From positions 8,196,501 to 8,260,500 of the forward strand of contig OU015655.1 of NCBI GenBank assembly GCA_907165275.2: a stretch of DNA of 64,000 nt. The letters run 5' to 3'. A program made the translations under genes and the position numbers. Numbering within the stretch: position 1 is the stretch's first letter; every line of letters begins with the position of its first letter. Below are positions 46,081 to 58,300 of this stretch, piece by piece. Under the pieces are notes generated by a model that had not been told where the DNA came from, made no database searches, and was given only the letters and a program-made list of their open reading frames with translations. Source of the DNA: Zygaena filipendulae (taxonomy: Eukaryota; Arthropoda; Insecta; Lepidoptera; Zygaenidae).

Positions 46081-46312
46081 TGCATCCCCCCAAATCCATT
46101 GTGTATTGTGCAATATAAATATGCTATTATGACTTAAATACAGATCAAAATGTAAACTTAGCTGTAGTTTTTCCGAAATAATAAAATAAACAGTTTGCAT
46201 CCCCCCAAATCCATTGTGTATTGTGCAATATAATTATGCTATTATGACATAAATACAGATCAAAAGTAAACTTAGCTGTATTTTTTCTGAAATAATAAAA
46301 TAAACTGTTATG
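46081..46312. repeat. Tandem duplication of a 115-bp unit
   Basis: Units at 46081-46195 and 46196-46312 both start tgcatccccccaaatccatt and contain gtgcaatata, tgctattatga, ataaaataaac. A few substitutions and one indel separate them. Confidence 0.85.
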
Positions 46313-46771
46313 TTACGGTGTATGCTTTGTTGGTCTTTCTTTTGAATAAATAAATAAATAAATAAAAATAAAGTTAATTTACGTGGCATAGTGACCCCCT
46401 CCAAAATTTCAGGCTGTGACCGCTCCTACGTAACAGACATTGTCTCTTCACACAAACTGATTTCAGGTTGACTGGATTAACAAAAAATGCAAGGTTATTC
46501 ATTTTACCTAAATGGTGTTCGAGCAGTTCAGGTGTAATGTGTGTGCTGACCCTCACGTTTGAAATAAATTAATGTCTATTTTCTTCATATTATTCGAAAT
46601 TTGTGGTTATAAATATCAGTCATGATGAGTATGGGCTTGTCTGTAGTTCATAGTTACAAAGGTATTTTGGTGGCTCAAACATATTATGATAGGTATTTCA
46701 ACAAATTAGCACTGATCAAACTGATATCTCTTTAGTTTTGAAATGTCAACATATTCTGCTTTGCTTCAATA

Positions 46772-47080
46772 GGGATGTTGACGATTTTTGAAAAGCAAAA
46801 TTCTAATTAGTCCGTCAGTTAGGAAATAAAAAACCAATAGACACGTATTTTTTGCTTTTTTAAATAAATTAAAATATAGGTTTAGGGTGAGGGGGTCGTG
46901 ACGTCACTAACCGCAAAACCGCCATACAAAATGTCAGAATAGTGACGTCACGCAAAATTTCAACTCAATATATCGCCGTTATTTTTTGATTACGTAAAAA
47001 AAGAAAAAATACGTGTCCAAAATTTTTTTAATAATCTACAAGACGGACTAAAAAATAAAAATTAGTCAACATGCCCATTT
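46772..47080. mobile_element. Palindromic CRE-type MITE (copy 6), complete
   Basis: Ends gggatgttgac / gtcaacatgccca, inner arms ttagtccgtcag / gacggacta, two CRE palindromes (about 46901 and 46942). It sits about 170 bp beyond the stop codon of the minus-strand TMEM9-like gene, where the missing family C-terminal exon would be expected. Confidence 0.82.
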
Positions 47081-47245
47081 TGGCAAATTATTTCTATGTA
47101 ACTAATCAGAGGCTGCCTTAGTTCCTATACCCGAATTAGAGGTGATACATTACATTTATACATTTTGATTTTGACAACAGTAACTTATGACTGCTTTTAC
47201 TTTATAGTTGAATGCCTGAGTGAGTTAAATGCACATTTGTAAAAA

Positions 47246-48213
47246 TTAATCTTCCTCTTCGGTGACAATTAGTAAATTTTGCACCTGAAACATATAAATA
47301 AGTAGTATCAGCTTGTTATTTATGTCATTTTACACAACTAGCAACTGTAAAATGAAGATATTAAAAAATAACACTGGTAAATTTTAACCCTTTCACTGCC
47401 ATAATTTTATAAACTTTCAGGGATGACTGTGAAAAGGTTTAAAAAAATGTCATTACATCTACAAACCTCATCAGACCTGTAGTTCTGGTAGTATTTGACT
47501 TTTCGCCTTTGTATTAATGGATCAAGGCACATCAGGAACCCCATGTAGATAAAAAGCAGGGTAATTAACCACACTATCATAACAACCACCACCTACAAAG
47601 TTAATTTAAGACTATTATTTAGAAATAATGTAATTAAAAAAATCATTTTAACCACTTACATGTACCTAACAAAGGCTTATTATATTATTTGTTGTATTTG
47701 AAACAGCTTTTGTATTCAGAAAATACTTTTGAATAATAAATCTATAAAGTAAATCTTATCACCTTAATTATTGCAGTATTTCTACTTTCATATTTGCATT
47801 GACAACGCAGACAGTACTCTTGCTCATGCCCTTTTATTTCATCCCCAATATGAGGCAGAATAACATTGTCACAATCACTATAAACCAATATTATTACTAT
47901 TAGTATAATCATTTGGGAAAAATCAGTAATATATTCATTGTTACAGTGCATTCTTACCATTTGTTTGGAGCTACATTATAAGTAAACTGCTTACGGTTCG
48001 GACTAAGTGTGCTGTTTAACACGGCAGCTGGGCTCGGGCATATGCATCTGCAACGTTTGTCCTCATAAGATTGACCCTGCAAAAGGGGGCAAATTAATTT
48101 ATAGTAGGTATTGATTTCAACCATAAAACGTATTTTATTAACAAATGATATTTACTTACCAAAACATAAACAAAAAACAAATGTAAATATAAAATCTGTA
48201 TTATTAAATTCAT
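47246..48213 (-). CDS. TMEM9-like paralogue lacking the conserved C-terminal block
   Basis: Five coding exons on the minus strand: 48213-48160, 48076-47958, 47877-47763, 47592-47467 and 47284-47246, all joined by GT-AG introns with continuous frame, giving 150 aa. Exon 1 encodes a signal peptide (MNLIIQILYLHLFFVYVL). Exon 2 starts GQSYEDKRCRCICP, as in the + copy. Exons 2+3 together are 234 nt and exon 4 is 126 nt, exactly the sizes in the full-length copy, and they hold the Cys-rich lumenal domain and the membrane helix ending YMGFLMCLDPLI. The last exon, read from a good tttcag acceptor, adds only VQNLLIVTEEED before TAA. The NRVTQQ...RRNIYDRH tail of the family is therefore missing. An 80-bp intron splits the lumenal domain at a Cys codon where the + copy has none. 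Intact frame and splice sites suggest a functional gene, but the last exon is the least certain part. Confidence 0.82.
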
Positions 48214-51200
48214 CTTCAGTTAATGAATCGAGTGATGTAGATAATATTGTAATGAACCATTCCACTGGTTTTATTTATACAAATTACAGCTCAAATTGGC
48301 TCCTAATTAAACTCATCTACATCTCATTTAAAAAGAATTTAATTAGTTCACTAGTCTCATCTGTTTCATCTCATATCACCAAAGGGCAAAGATAATAATC
48401 TGATCACCTGAGTGATCACCAAAGATCATGATTACCTTCTCTCTGATCATAATCTGATCAGAGAAAAGGTAATCACTATTCACTACTTAAGCCATCAGCC
48501 ACCAGTTTTTTTATTTATTTTTTTTATTTTTATTTTTTTCTCAGACATATGACTATGACCTAAGCTAATCTCTCCGTCTACGAATCTAAATAATTTTTTT
48601 AGACATTGTTGCCAGTGTTGCGTTAATAGGCTAGTTTCCTAAATTTTTTTTTTTAGTCCGTTTTGTAGATTATTAAAAAATATTGGACACATATTTTTTA
48701 TTTTTTTATGTAACCAAAAAATAACGGAGATATATCAAGTCGAAATTTCACATGACGTCACGCCTCGCTACAGTTTGTTCGCACGTTATAGCGAGCTGTG
48801 ACATCACGAGTCCCCCACCCTAAACTTTAATGCGCTTTATCTATGCATATTTCCATTATTTTAAAAAAGCAAAAAATATGTGTCTTTTATTTTTTTATTA
48901 TCTAACTGACGGACTAAATAGAATTTTGATTTTTTTACCCAGGAAACTAGCCTATTTAATTTGCAGATATAATTTAAAATCAACGAGCGATAATTTTGGG
49001 CGTTCGATGTAATAAGAATAGTAAAGTGGGATGAACGTTGTCAAAACGTTGTCGAGACTGCCGGCCTTGGTCTTTTTTTGGTATAATAATTAAACCCGAA
49101 AACGGCTTGCTTTTATCGGGCCTGGTCTCAGCGTCTCAGACTTGTGATTAAATTCTTTTTAAATGACCTCGTAAAAATTTCTGTAAAAATATTTTATCCT
49201 TTATTCTAATTATAGAAAATAAAAAAGCTAAGAAAATGTCGAGAGTAAACTTGTTTTACTAAACGAAGATGGAAAGCTTTATTGGGTACTTTGTGTACAT
49301 ACATAAATTATCGGCTGTACAATTCATGAGTGTGCTCTCTACGGAGTTATAAATTAAGTTTTTTTTGACACTTATTTGGCACTTTACAGTAGAAACAAAC
49401 GGTTGAAAGAAGGCGAAAGATAAAATGTATTATTTTTGTGATGAGTGTTCGTGTTACTTGTAAGGTAATTGTCGAAAACCATTATTACATTTTGGTTACA
49501 AAATATTGCTATAACTTGAGCGTCTGCTTTAAGGTTTACTCCCTATTATGATAACCCAGCAATAAGTGCTTAGGTGGCAGTTTTGGATGTCACAATTATT
49601 TTGTTGTATTTTTGGTACCTGTAATACCTACTACATTTAATTTTCATTAAGTAATTGGTTCAAAAAAAAATAGTAAATTCCTCTTGTTTCTTAAGAAACC
49701 ACTGTTGGTCATTTCACACCAAAGTAATGCTAAAAGACAAAGCACAATAACAAACAACTGCCATACAAGGTACAATTATTTACCCACTGGAAAATTGTGT
49801 TTTTATCTCGAAGACATATTGATATTTAGACATTAACAATTTTGACTGTGGATAGAAAAAAATGGATTCCTGTAACATTGTGAAGCTTATTTTCAACTCA
49901 TGCAATTCCATCTGAGCTACCCATTCCATGTATGCAATTACATATTCAATTCAATTCATTTATTTGCTGAAATATGGTACATGTACTGTAGGTGTTATAA
50001 CATATTTTCAGATACAGCATATTCTGCTGTTGCTTGGCATGCAAATGTCACGATAATAATTTATACAATGTCTTTAACTAGATATTTCAGTCACATTAAT
50101 CAGTAGAAGTAATAATAGACACAGTGTTTATAAAAATTTGTTTCAAAATAAAATAAAATAATGTACATACCTACCTACTTATGTCTTAATGTGATTAACA
50201 AAAAAATTGAAATGAAAATAAAATAAATAAATAAATAAGACAAAATGATATTGCATCCCAACTATATCAAAAATTTTGAATATATTGGGTTCAAAAAGGT
50301 GTTTGTTTTAGGTTCTTTATCATATTTTAGCAGTACTGTTACATTTTATTAGAATTAGTTATATAACTTTATATAATTTACTGCTAATTAGAAATAAATA
50401 CCTTATTTCTGCCTGTACAGGCTTGGACTTGTGATATTAGAAGAGAGGGGAATGTGATGTGTGAGAGTGTATTTGAAATCATAGGTTGTTTTTATTTACA
50501 GTTAGTGTGTTTATTAGACTAAATCTTAAAATAATGTAAATTGTGCAATAGTGTTAGGTATATTGTCAATTGTACAACCTTTTTAAATTAAGATGGTGGG
50601 TAGTAATGGTAGTCATCAACAAAAAAGGTAGTTTTAACTGTTATGTTATATTATTTATCATTGTTTATAGCAACTTTGTCATTCTTGATTATCATTACTA
50701 AAATTATGATAGTCATTTATTAGTGCATAGAATGTGAGTTCATCAAGGTAATTACTTCACTAGTGTAGTAATGGTGGGCATAAATTGTAAATGATTTTTA
50801 CTCTATAATGCAGCCCTTATAACCTACAGTAATAAGGCTATTGCCTAGTAACTGTTATATCTTAAAACCAGCTGGATACACAGAATCATGAGTATGTAAC
50901 TTTATTACTTGACTCACTTCACTGTTTTATTTTATTTCATTAGCAAAAATTCATCATTTTAATATTTTATATGTAATTTATATTTTACCAATGTTTATGT
51001 CTTCTGTTGATCCTGTACAATTCTTAGTTCGGTAATTTAGTCAAAAAACCATGTTATTTGTTTAGAAGGTTGTGGTAGTTTTGAATTTGTAGATCATGGT
51101 GTTGAGAGTTAGAGTAAGAAGGCCCTGTTGTTGAGTATCTATGATGTCAAACACTTCTCTCAATAGCAAATCAACAACAACACATTGTCTGCTATTGAAA

Positions 51201-52358
51201 CAAGCCTCAAAGTGTGTAAAATTATTCAAATAAAAGATTTTTTTTTGCATCACAGCTTCCCATAGATCTTCAATACTAGACTGCCATGTTACTCCTGCTT
51301 TACGAATGTCAGTGACAAATCCATTGCTAGACTAATCATTCGACTTAGTCAGCACTACAAACCTAACCTAACCCAGAATGATATTCTTGTGGTTACATGT
51401 CAATGGGTATATTTCGAATTTTTATTCCTAATTTTTATGGGCACCCTACATATTATATGATACGGCCAACGGTGTTGCTCAAATCATCATACATTGACGT
51501 CTTTGAAATCTTTAAATTATATTATGACCAATTTTAGCTGGTCATGTTATCAAATGGTTGCATATGGTTGGCCACATCATGATAAATATCAATTCTATAA
51601 TCTGTCCCTGACATATTGATGACTACAGATACCCCCGAAATAGACCAAACCGCGCCCTAGATTAGTGGTTCGAAGGGGCAAAAGGCGTTAGGCCACACAG
51701 AAATACTGACAGAAGTCAGGAACGCTATGCATCTGGGCGCCATCGCTAGTATGATAGGTGTAACCGGTTAAATGCGTTTATTAAGTTTAATTAAAACTCA
51801 AGTCTTTCGTGCAACTATTTCGACGTCATGTACCTACAGTGACGGGTTTTTCTAGCACCTCTGAATTGTTGTAAAGAACAATTAACTGCAAGTATAGTAT
51901 GTAGGGACTATATAATATATTGTATTATGTTATGTAAACAATTAATTTTAGTGAATGTTTGGTCTCATGCTAAATTAGTAGCTACAATCAGTCCCTCAAT
52001 TCAAATAACAGGGAAAATAGAAAAACTGACACTACGTTTTAATACATACCTATTTCCTTGTAAAACGTAAACACCAAAAGTGTAGCATTTTTATCAGCAA
52101 AATTACTGGTATGTGTCAGTGTTTTACATAAAGTTGGTGTGAAAGTATGAATAATTTTGTTTTTTTACCTTTGCATTTTTATTGAAATGCTTTATGAAAC
52201 TTAATGAGCTCAAGTTATGATAATGATGATGACTGAAGATTTAAAATTTTAATAAAATAAATAAATACCTTATTTAACAAATAAGTATTGGTTTTTTATC
52301 TTAATTATTAATTACTTAATAAGTGTCTCAAAAGTCATTTAATAATAATTGTTATAGA
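48214..52358. other. Intergenic region between the minus TMEM9-like gene and Roquin
   Basis: Divergent genes flank it, so both promoters and the 5'-UTR exon(s) of Roquin should lie here. Seen: an inverted word set tgatcacc...gatcagagaaaaggtaatca at 48395-48475, the CRE-type MITE at 48629-48952, the pseudo-palindromic repeat at 49090, and otherwise AT-rich unique-looking sequence. ORFs up to 68 codons have no recognisable content. A slightly GC-richer patch is at 51640-51760. Confidence 0.4.
48629..48952. mobile_element. Palindromic CRE-type MITE (copy 7), variant outer ends
   Basis: Outer inverted ends ggctagtttcc / ggaaactagcc enclose agtccgttttgtagatta and tctaactgacggactaaa. The core has catgacgtcacgcc plus a one-base-off second site (tgtgacatcacg). 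It lies about 420 bp upstream of the start codon of the minus-strand TMEM9-like gene, in its likely promoter region. Confidence 0.8.
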
Positions 52359-55300
52359 ATGCCAATCCAGGCGCCGCAATGGACAGACTACCTCAACTGT
52401 CCAGTGTGTTGCCGTGAGTTCGGTGCCTCACCTCGCAGCCCGATTAGTCTTAAATGTGGGCACACACTGTGTAGACATTGCCTGAAGCATTTGCACAGAA
52501 AGCAATGTCCTTTCGATCAGGTATTAAACATCTTTGTTTCTATTCTTTTGTAATGCAATAGTATATTGTAATAATATACGTCTTCTCTTTATAATGAACT
52601 TTCACACAGGGCATCGCCCATCATCAAGTTATAATGAATTTATTATTATTCTGTACTTGTATTGATTAAAAAAACCCTTTCGGAGCTCTTGGCGGTCACC
52701 GACGGAATTAGCTTGAGAAATCAGTTTTTTAATGCACAAAAACCGTTACTGCGTAACTTTGCTTACATAACAGTAAGTTCACTTACGAAAATAAATGACA
52801 GAACTCACAATATGCAGCTTTGGTATCCGCCAAAAACTCCAAAGTTAAATGTCGGTTAATTAAATTTTTTTTTAAGTTTATAATAAATCTAAATACGTTT
52901 CACGTTGTTTGTCCGCGATGGACTCCGAAACTACTGAACGGATTTTGATAAAATTTTGTAACCATTTATAATATGGTCCAACTTAAAAGATAGAATAGTT
53001 TTATCCCGGAATTCCCTCGGGAACTCCGGAATTAACGCTTATCACCGTAAACTACAGTACTTTTCCCCCGCAATTCCCGCGGGAACTCCGAAATTACCGC
53101 GGATGACATCGCTTAGAAGTCTGACTTATTTTCACGTTTTAATTGTTTTTCTTTTATGGTCTGATCGACAGACAGTGATACAAGTGGAACCGGAGGACTT
53201 GGTGGTGAACACGGCTCTGCTCCAGCTGACCGGGTACACGCCCCCTCCTCAGCCCTACCACCCGCCTTGCATCAAAGCATTGCCAGAATGTGATCGACAG
53301 GCATATGATATAATAGTGCGCTGCATGGAGCGCATGGCAGTCTATCTGAAATATTGCGGTAACAGTGAGTTTTTTCATATAATACATACATAGGTATAGG
53401 CACATATATATTTAAAAACGCTTTCCGTATTCAAATTACAACTATATTGAAACATCAATTTCTTAAAATCTCAATATGTACCTAGTTACAAATTTTATGT
53501 CGTCGGCCGTAGCGATATAATATAATCTGTGGTTGTATAATTTCGCTAGTGAATTTATGATTATAACGATTTTTTTCAACAGCGACCAATAAGTTGTTTT
53601 GCCTATTATTATATTCTGACTGAATTCAAATGTTATGATGTATCTTAAGAGCAATAATTTTTTTGAGTTAGAATTTGAGTTTGCCTCAATCATACGAAAA
53701 GTCATGGTCAAGAAGAACGCAAAACATTACCAACAAGCACTGTCCTAATAAGTTTCGTCTAAGTAATTAAATTACGCACATTTCGGATTCGGTTTTAATT
53801 TGCCAGGTCAAGCCATATTACTAAAAGAAGGTAGATTACCAGAAGAGAGAATTTACGTCATGAGTGAAGCCATTTATTTATCATACTCGTATTCATTGTC
53901 TCGCGTCGTTTGCAGTATACTCATAATACATATAAATACGACTTAGGAATATGTATATAGTAGAAAACTTATATGCGTCACGCCAGGGTTGTTGTATTTA
54001 TATTTATTTAATCCTTTATTGCACAAAAAATAACAATGTTACAGTACCTAAAGAAAAAGGAGAAAGCTAATGGCGGTCTTATCCCATAGTTGCGATCTCT
54101 TCCAGACAACCAATTATGCGAAAGGACAAACAAAAATACATAGAAACGGGTGGTTGGGTAAAACATTCCAAACATTATACTATATAAATATATACTATAT
54201 ACCATAATAAATATATACTATAATATAAACACATAAACTACTCAATACATGACAATACTTAAACATATAAAATCATTACATACCAACTACCTATACACAT
54301 GCAGCACATACATTGACATATACATAAATAAATATTATAACATATTACTAATTATATATGTATACTTAACCAATGTGTAAATATATTATATTCGGTTTTT
54401 AAAAAATAACTTTGTATCTGGAAAACTTTCTCCATAGATATATTATACTAGTTGTTCCCTGCGACTTCACACGCGGTAATTTTTGAGTTCCCGCGAGAAT
54501 TCTGGGATAAAAACACCCTCCTTCTTTTTGGAAGTCGGTAAAAAATGATGTGATCAGTCAAGTCTTTCACCAGTTAGTGCGCGACGTTGGTTTTTTGGTT
54601 GCCTCTGAGTTGATGAATATTTTTCCTCCATTTTTTCTGTTACCTACTAGGAAATCTATTAACCATAATATCCCTATATGGGATACCAAGCAATCAAAAT
54701 ATATAAATAAAATAAATTGAAAAAAAAATACATAATATAATTGATAGGGTAAGAGTTGTAAAGTGTGTTTAATGTTTTTATATTTTTGTGCAGGCAACAA
54801 TATGTTAGGCAGTTGTCTGTCAAGGCCCATGCAGCGCAAACTTGTGACACTCTTGCAATGCGCTATCACAGATGAAGAAGGGCGCGGTAGGGCGGTGCGG
54901 GCGGCCAGGTCTCTCGGCGAGAGGACAGTCACCGAACTCATATTACAACATCAGGTTAGCATTTTGCAAACTTATATTATGTAAATTACGCGGGACTTGA
55001 ACGCGATGTTTTTTATTACCTTTTTTGCCTGACGTTTCGGCTGAGTTGCATCACGCCGTGGTCACAGGCTGACTAAAGCATTGCGGCGTCCTTTTGTCTT
55101 ATGCGTTAGGTTAGTTTACTTTGCGTCTTGGAAACTGTGCGCATTGCTTTGTTGCGAAAGGTTTTGGATTATTCATCGTAGTTGACGCTCCTGTCACATA
55201 AAACACAAAAATCACCATCAATTAGTACTAATATAGAATTTGTGAATAGGCTTGTTTCCGGGGTATGAAAATCAAAATTTTATTTAGTCCGTCTTGTAGA

Positions 55301-58300
55301 TTAATATTATTGGATTCTAAACTGCTTTTCAATACACATTTGTTAAAAATTTCTTCCAAGGCTTTTAAAATGCCAGGATTCATAATAAGAGTAAGTAAAG
55401 ATTTTGATAGGCCTTCAACTTTGATTATGCTTTATAGTAGCTTTGTTCGGTCGATACATAAATATGCTAGCACTGTATGGAATCCTCAATATGAGTTTTA
55501 CATCAATTTAGTTGAAAGGGTTAAGTTTATAAAAAATTTGCGGTATAGATTTCCATCATTCTCAATAGATAATATCGTTTCCTTACAAAGACGTCGAGCA
55601 ATTAGGGATTAAATCTTTCTTTTTAATATAATAAGAAATAAAGTTTTGCACCCTTTTTACTAGAGAATATTCAATTCAAATGTGGCAGGCCAACGTCTCG
55701 TAAGAAATTTGTTTTCTGTGTTCCTCTATCCAAAACTAATTATTCAGCTAACGTGTTCCTCCGTAGAGCCTGCACTCAATATAATGCGAGGTAGATATTT
55801 TCCACTTATCTTTGCCAATTTTTATCTCCAAAATCGCAGCGATACTATAGTTTGTTTAAGTTCATATTAAGTTCATAATTTTTTGTTTGAATCATTATTG
55901 TTATTGTTTAAATTGATATTATTGCTCTCGCACTGCAAAAGTAGAAACCGAATATATTAGTAGATAGTAACTACCTATGTATTACGTAATAGTGGAGACT
56001 TCGTTGGTTAATGTAGGTAATATCATTGTTTTCATAATTTATAAGTAATAGAGATAAAACCTTTTGTCTTCCCGAATATAAATAAAATAAAATAAATAAA
56101 TTAATAAAAAATATTGGACACGTATTTTTTCATATACCAGTCAGATATCTATAAACTGTAGCACGGCGTGCCGTCACGCGACATTTCGACTTAATGTATC
56201 TCTGTTATTTATTGATTACCTAAGAAATGAAAAAATACGTATCTAATATTTTTTTATTAATCTACAAGACGGACTAAACTAAAATGGTTGGCAACCCCAT
56301 TATAATTTGTTTTTCATTTGGTATATATTTTAAGTATTAGCTGGCTTATTTAAATGAGATGCGAAGGATGAAGGTGGCAATGTAATGGTAGATATACAGA
56401 TAAATACATCACAGCCATCATCATCAAAACAATCGAGTACTTTTGCGCTCTGAAATTAGTAAAGTTTTTCTTTTTAGATTCAAGACACCTTTTACATTAG
56501 ATAACCAAAACAAACAAGACAAAACAATCGAGTACTTTTGCGCTCTGAAATTAGTAAAGTTTTTCTTTTTAGATTCAAGACACCTTTTACATTAGATTCG
56601 GGGCAATTCTGTTTTTTATTCGCAAAATTTAACCTACTCGCGACAGTCCAGTGTTTAATTAGAATACGCTCCCATCGGCAATCAATTGATGTTGATAACT
56701 CGCCTTGTATTTTTTAATTATATTTATCTTTCTATTCGTATTTTGTATTCTGATATTCTCTCTTAAAACTTGTCAGTATATTTTACTGGTTTCCTGCGGT
56801 TTTTATTCCTGAATTCCTTGGCTAATTTCCTCCACAGTCCAGAGCTATCCTGTGCAATAGTATAGGTATTCAAATATTTACAATTTTTTTTTGTTTTACT
56901 ACTTTACTTTTGTATGTTCTTAATTATTAGATATCTTTGTTCTCCCTCAATAAGGTGTTTTGCTAGTATAGTAGTTTAATAGTAACTAAACTATGAACTA
57001 AAAAAGCTATGGGTATTATTATGTGTACGTAGAAAATGAAGCAGACTTGATTAAAAACTACAGCCGATTTCACTGTGTTTGCAACTGTTTTGTGCACAAG
57101 GATTTTGCTAGAGCTTAGCTAAAATGACGCGTCCCTCCATCGGGCATACGCTCACGCACAACCGTCAAAATATCGATACGACACAAATATAAATCTGGTC
57201 TTGCCATTCGTCCTCAGTTGCCGCATAGTGTCGCCGCACTCACACTATTAAAGTGATATTATCAATACATGATATCGCACATCTAAAACTGCTTATTGAG
57301 TAGTGGGGCACGTCATTTTAGTTTAGATAAGCTCTACTATAATTTATAATAAACGGTCGATAAGAACTTTTCACCGTGAAACCACAACCAGGCAATGTGA
57401 CTCACTGCAATCCATAAAGTAAATATATTATTATTATTATAAATAAGTGTATTTTCTTTTTTGTTATCAATCCTATACTTTTTAATTAATATATAATTGT
57501 GCAATGCTTATACCATTAAAATACCTGTGAATTATACTAACCCGTTTTTCTTTTATTGAAATGCGTACTGTGATATTGAAACTGTGTATAATTGATACAT
57601 ATGTACATATAGTTTGGAAGTTTTAATTTTTAATGTCGAACGTTTTTAAAGTCGATGTTTTCCAATAAGAACCCGCACCAACTAAGCGCCAACTTGTGGG
57701 CGGCGGTGCGTGCGCGCGGATGCCAGTTCCTCGGGCCCGCCATGCAAGAGGAGGTACTCAAACTGGTGCTGTTGGCTTTAGAAGATGGATCAGCGCTTTC
57801 GAGGAAGGTAACGTCCACTACGTTTCGACTGAAAAAATACAGCTTCTTATTATTAAACTTTAAAGTGGCATGTTTTTCGTCGCGTCGCTCACCCTTCGCG
57901 CCGGCTGTGTGTTTCGACTTTTATTGAGTGATCTCACTATTAATAATTTCACGTCGGTCGAGCCAAAATGTGATTCTTATTGGGCAACCATAAAACAGTT
58001 TCTAATTCCGTTAAGATTAGTTACGTAGTAGCGATTGAAATTAAATTAATGAATGGAATGGTAAAGTAATGACATTGGTTTTAAATATGCCTATATTGTT
58101 TTGTGTTATGTATTATTTTTTCTGTTTAAGTGTATTATTATAGCTGTATAGTTCCTAAATAAATAAAGAATATGATTTTTAGTAGTTTCGAATGCTAATT
58201 TGATTACTGATGATACAAACTTATTTTGTCCAAAGGTGTTGGTGATGTTTGTTGTCCAAAGATTGGAGCCTCATTTTCCGCAGGCTTCAAAAACTAGTAT

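Noticed and set aside
48395..48480. Repeated tgatca words resembling an operator array
   Set aside because: Short irregular repeats (gatcacc, gatcatgat, gatcagag) look like simple-sequence drift; no regular spacing.
51640..51700. tRNA-like GGTTCGA word
   Set aside because: No cloverleaf could be formed around ggttcgaagg; no A-box at the right distance.
54567..54941. 124-aa minus-strand open frame
   Set aside because: It is antisense to Roquin exon 3 and adjacent intron.
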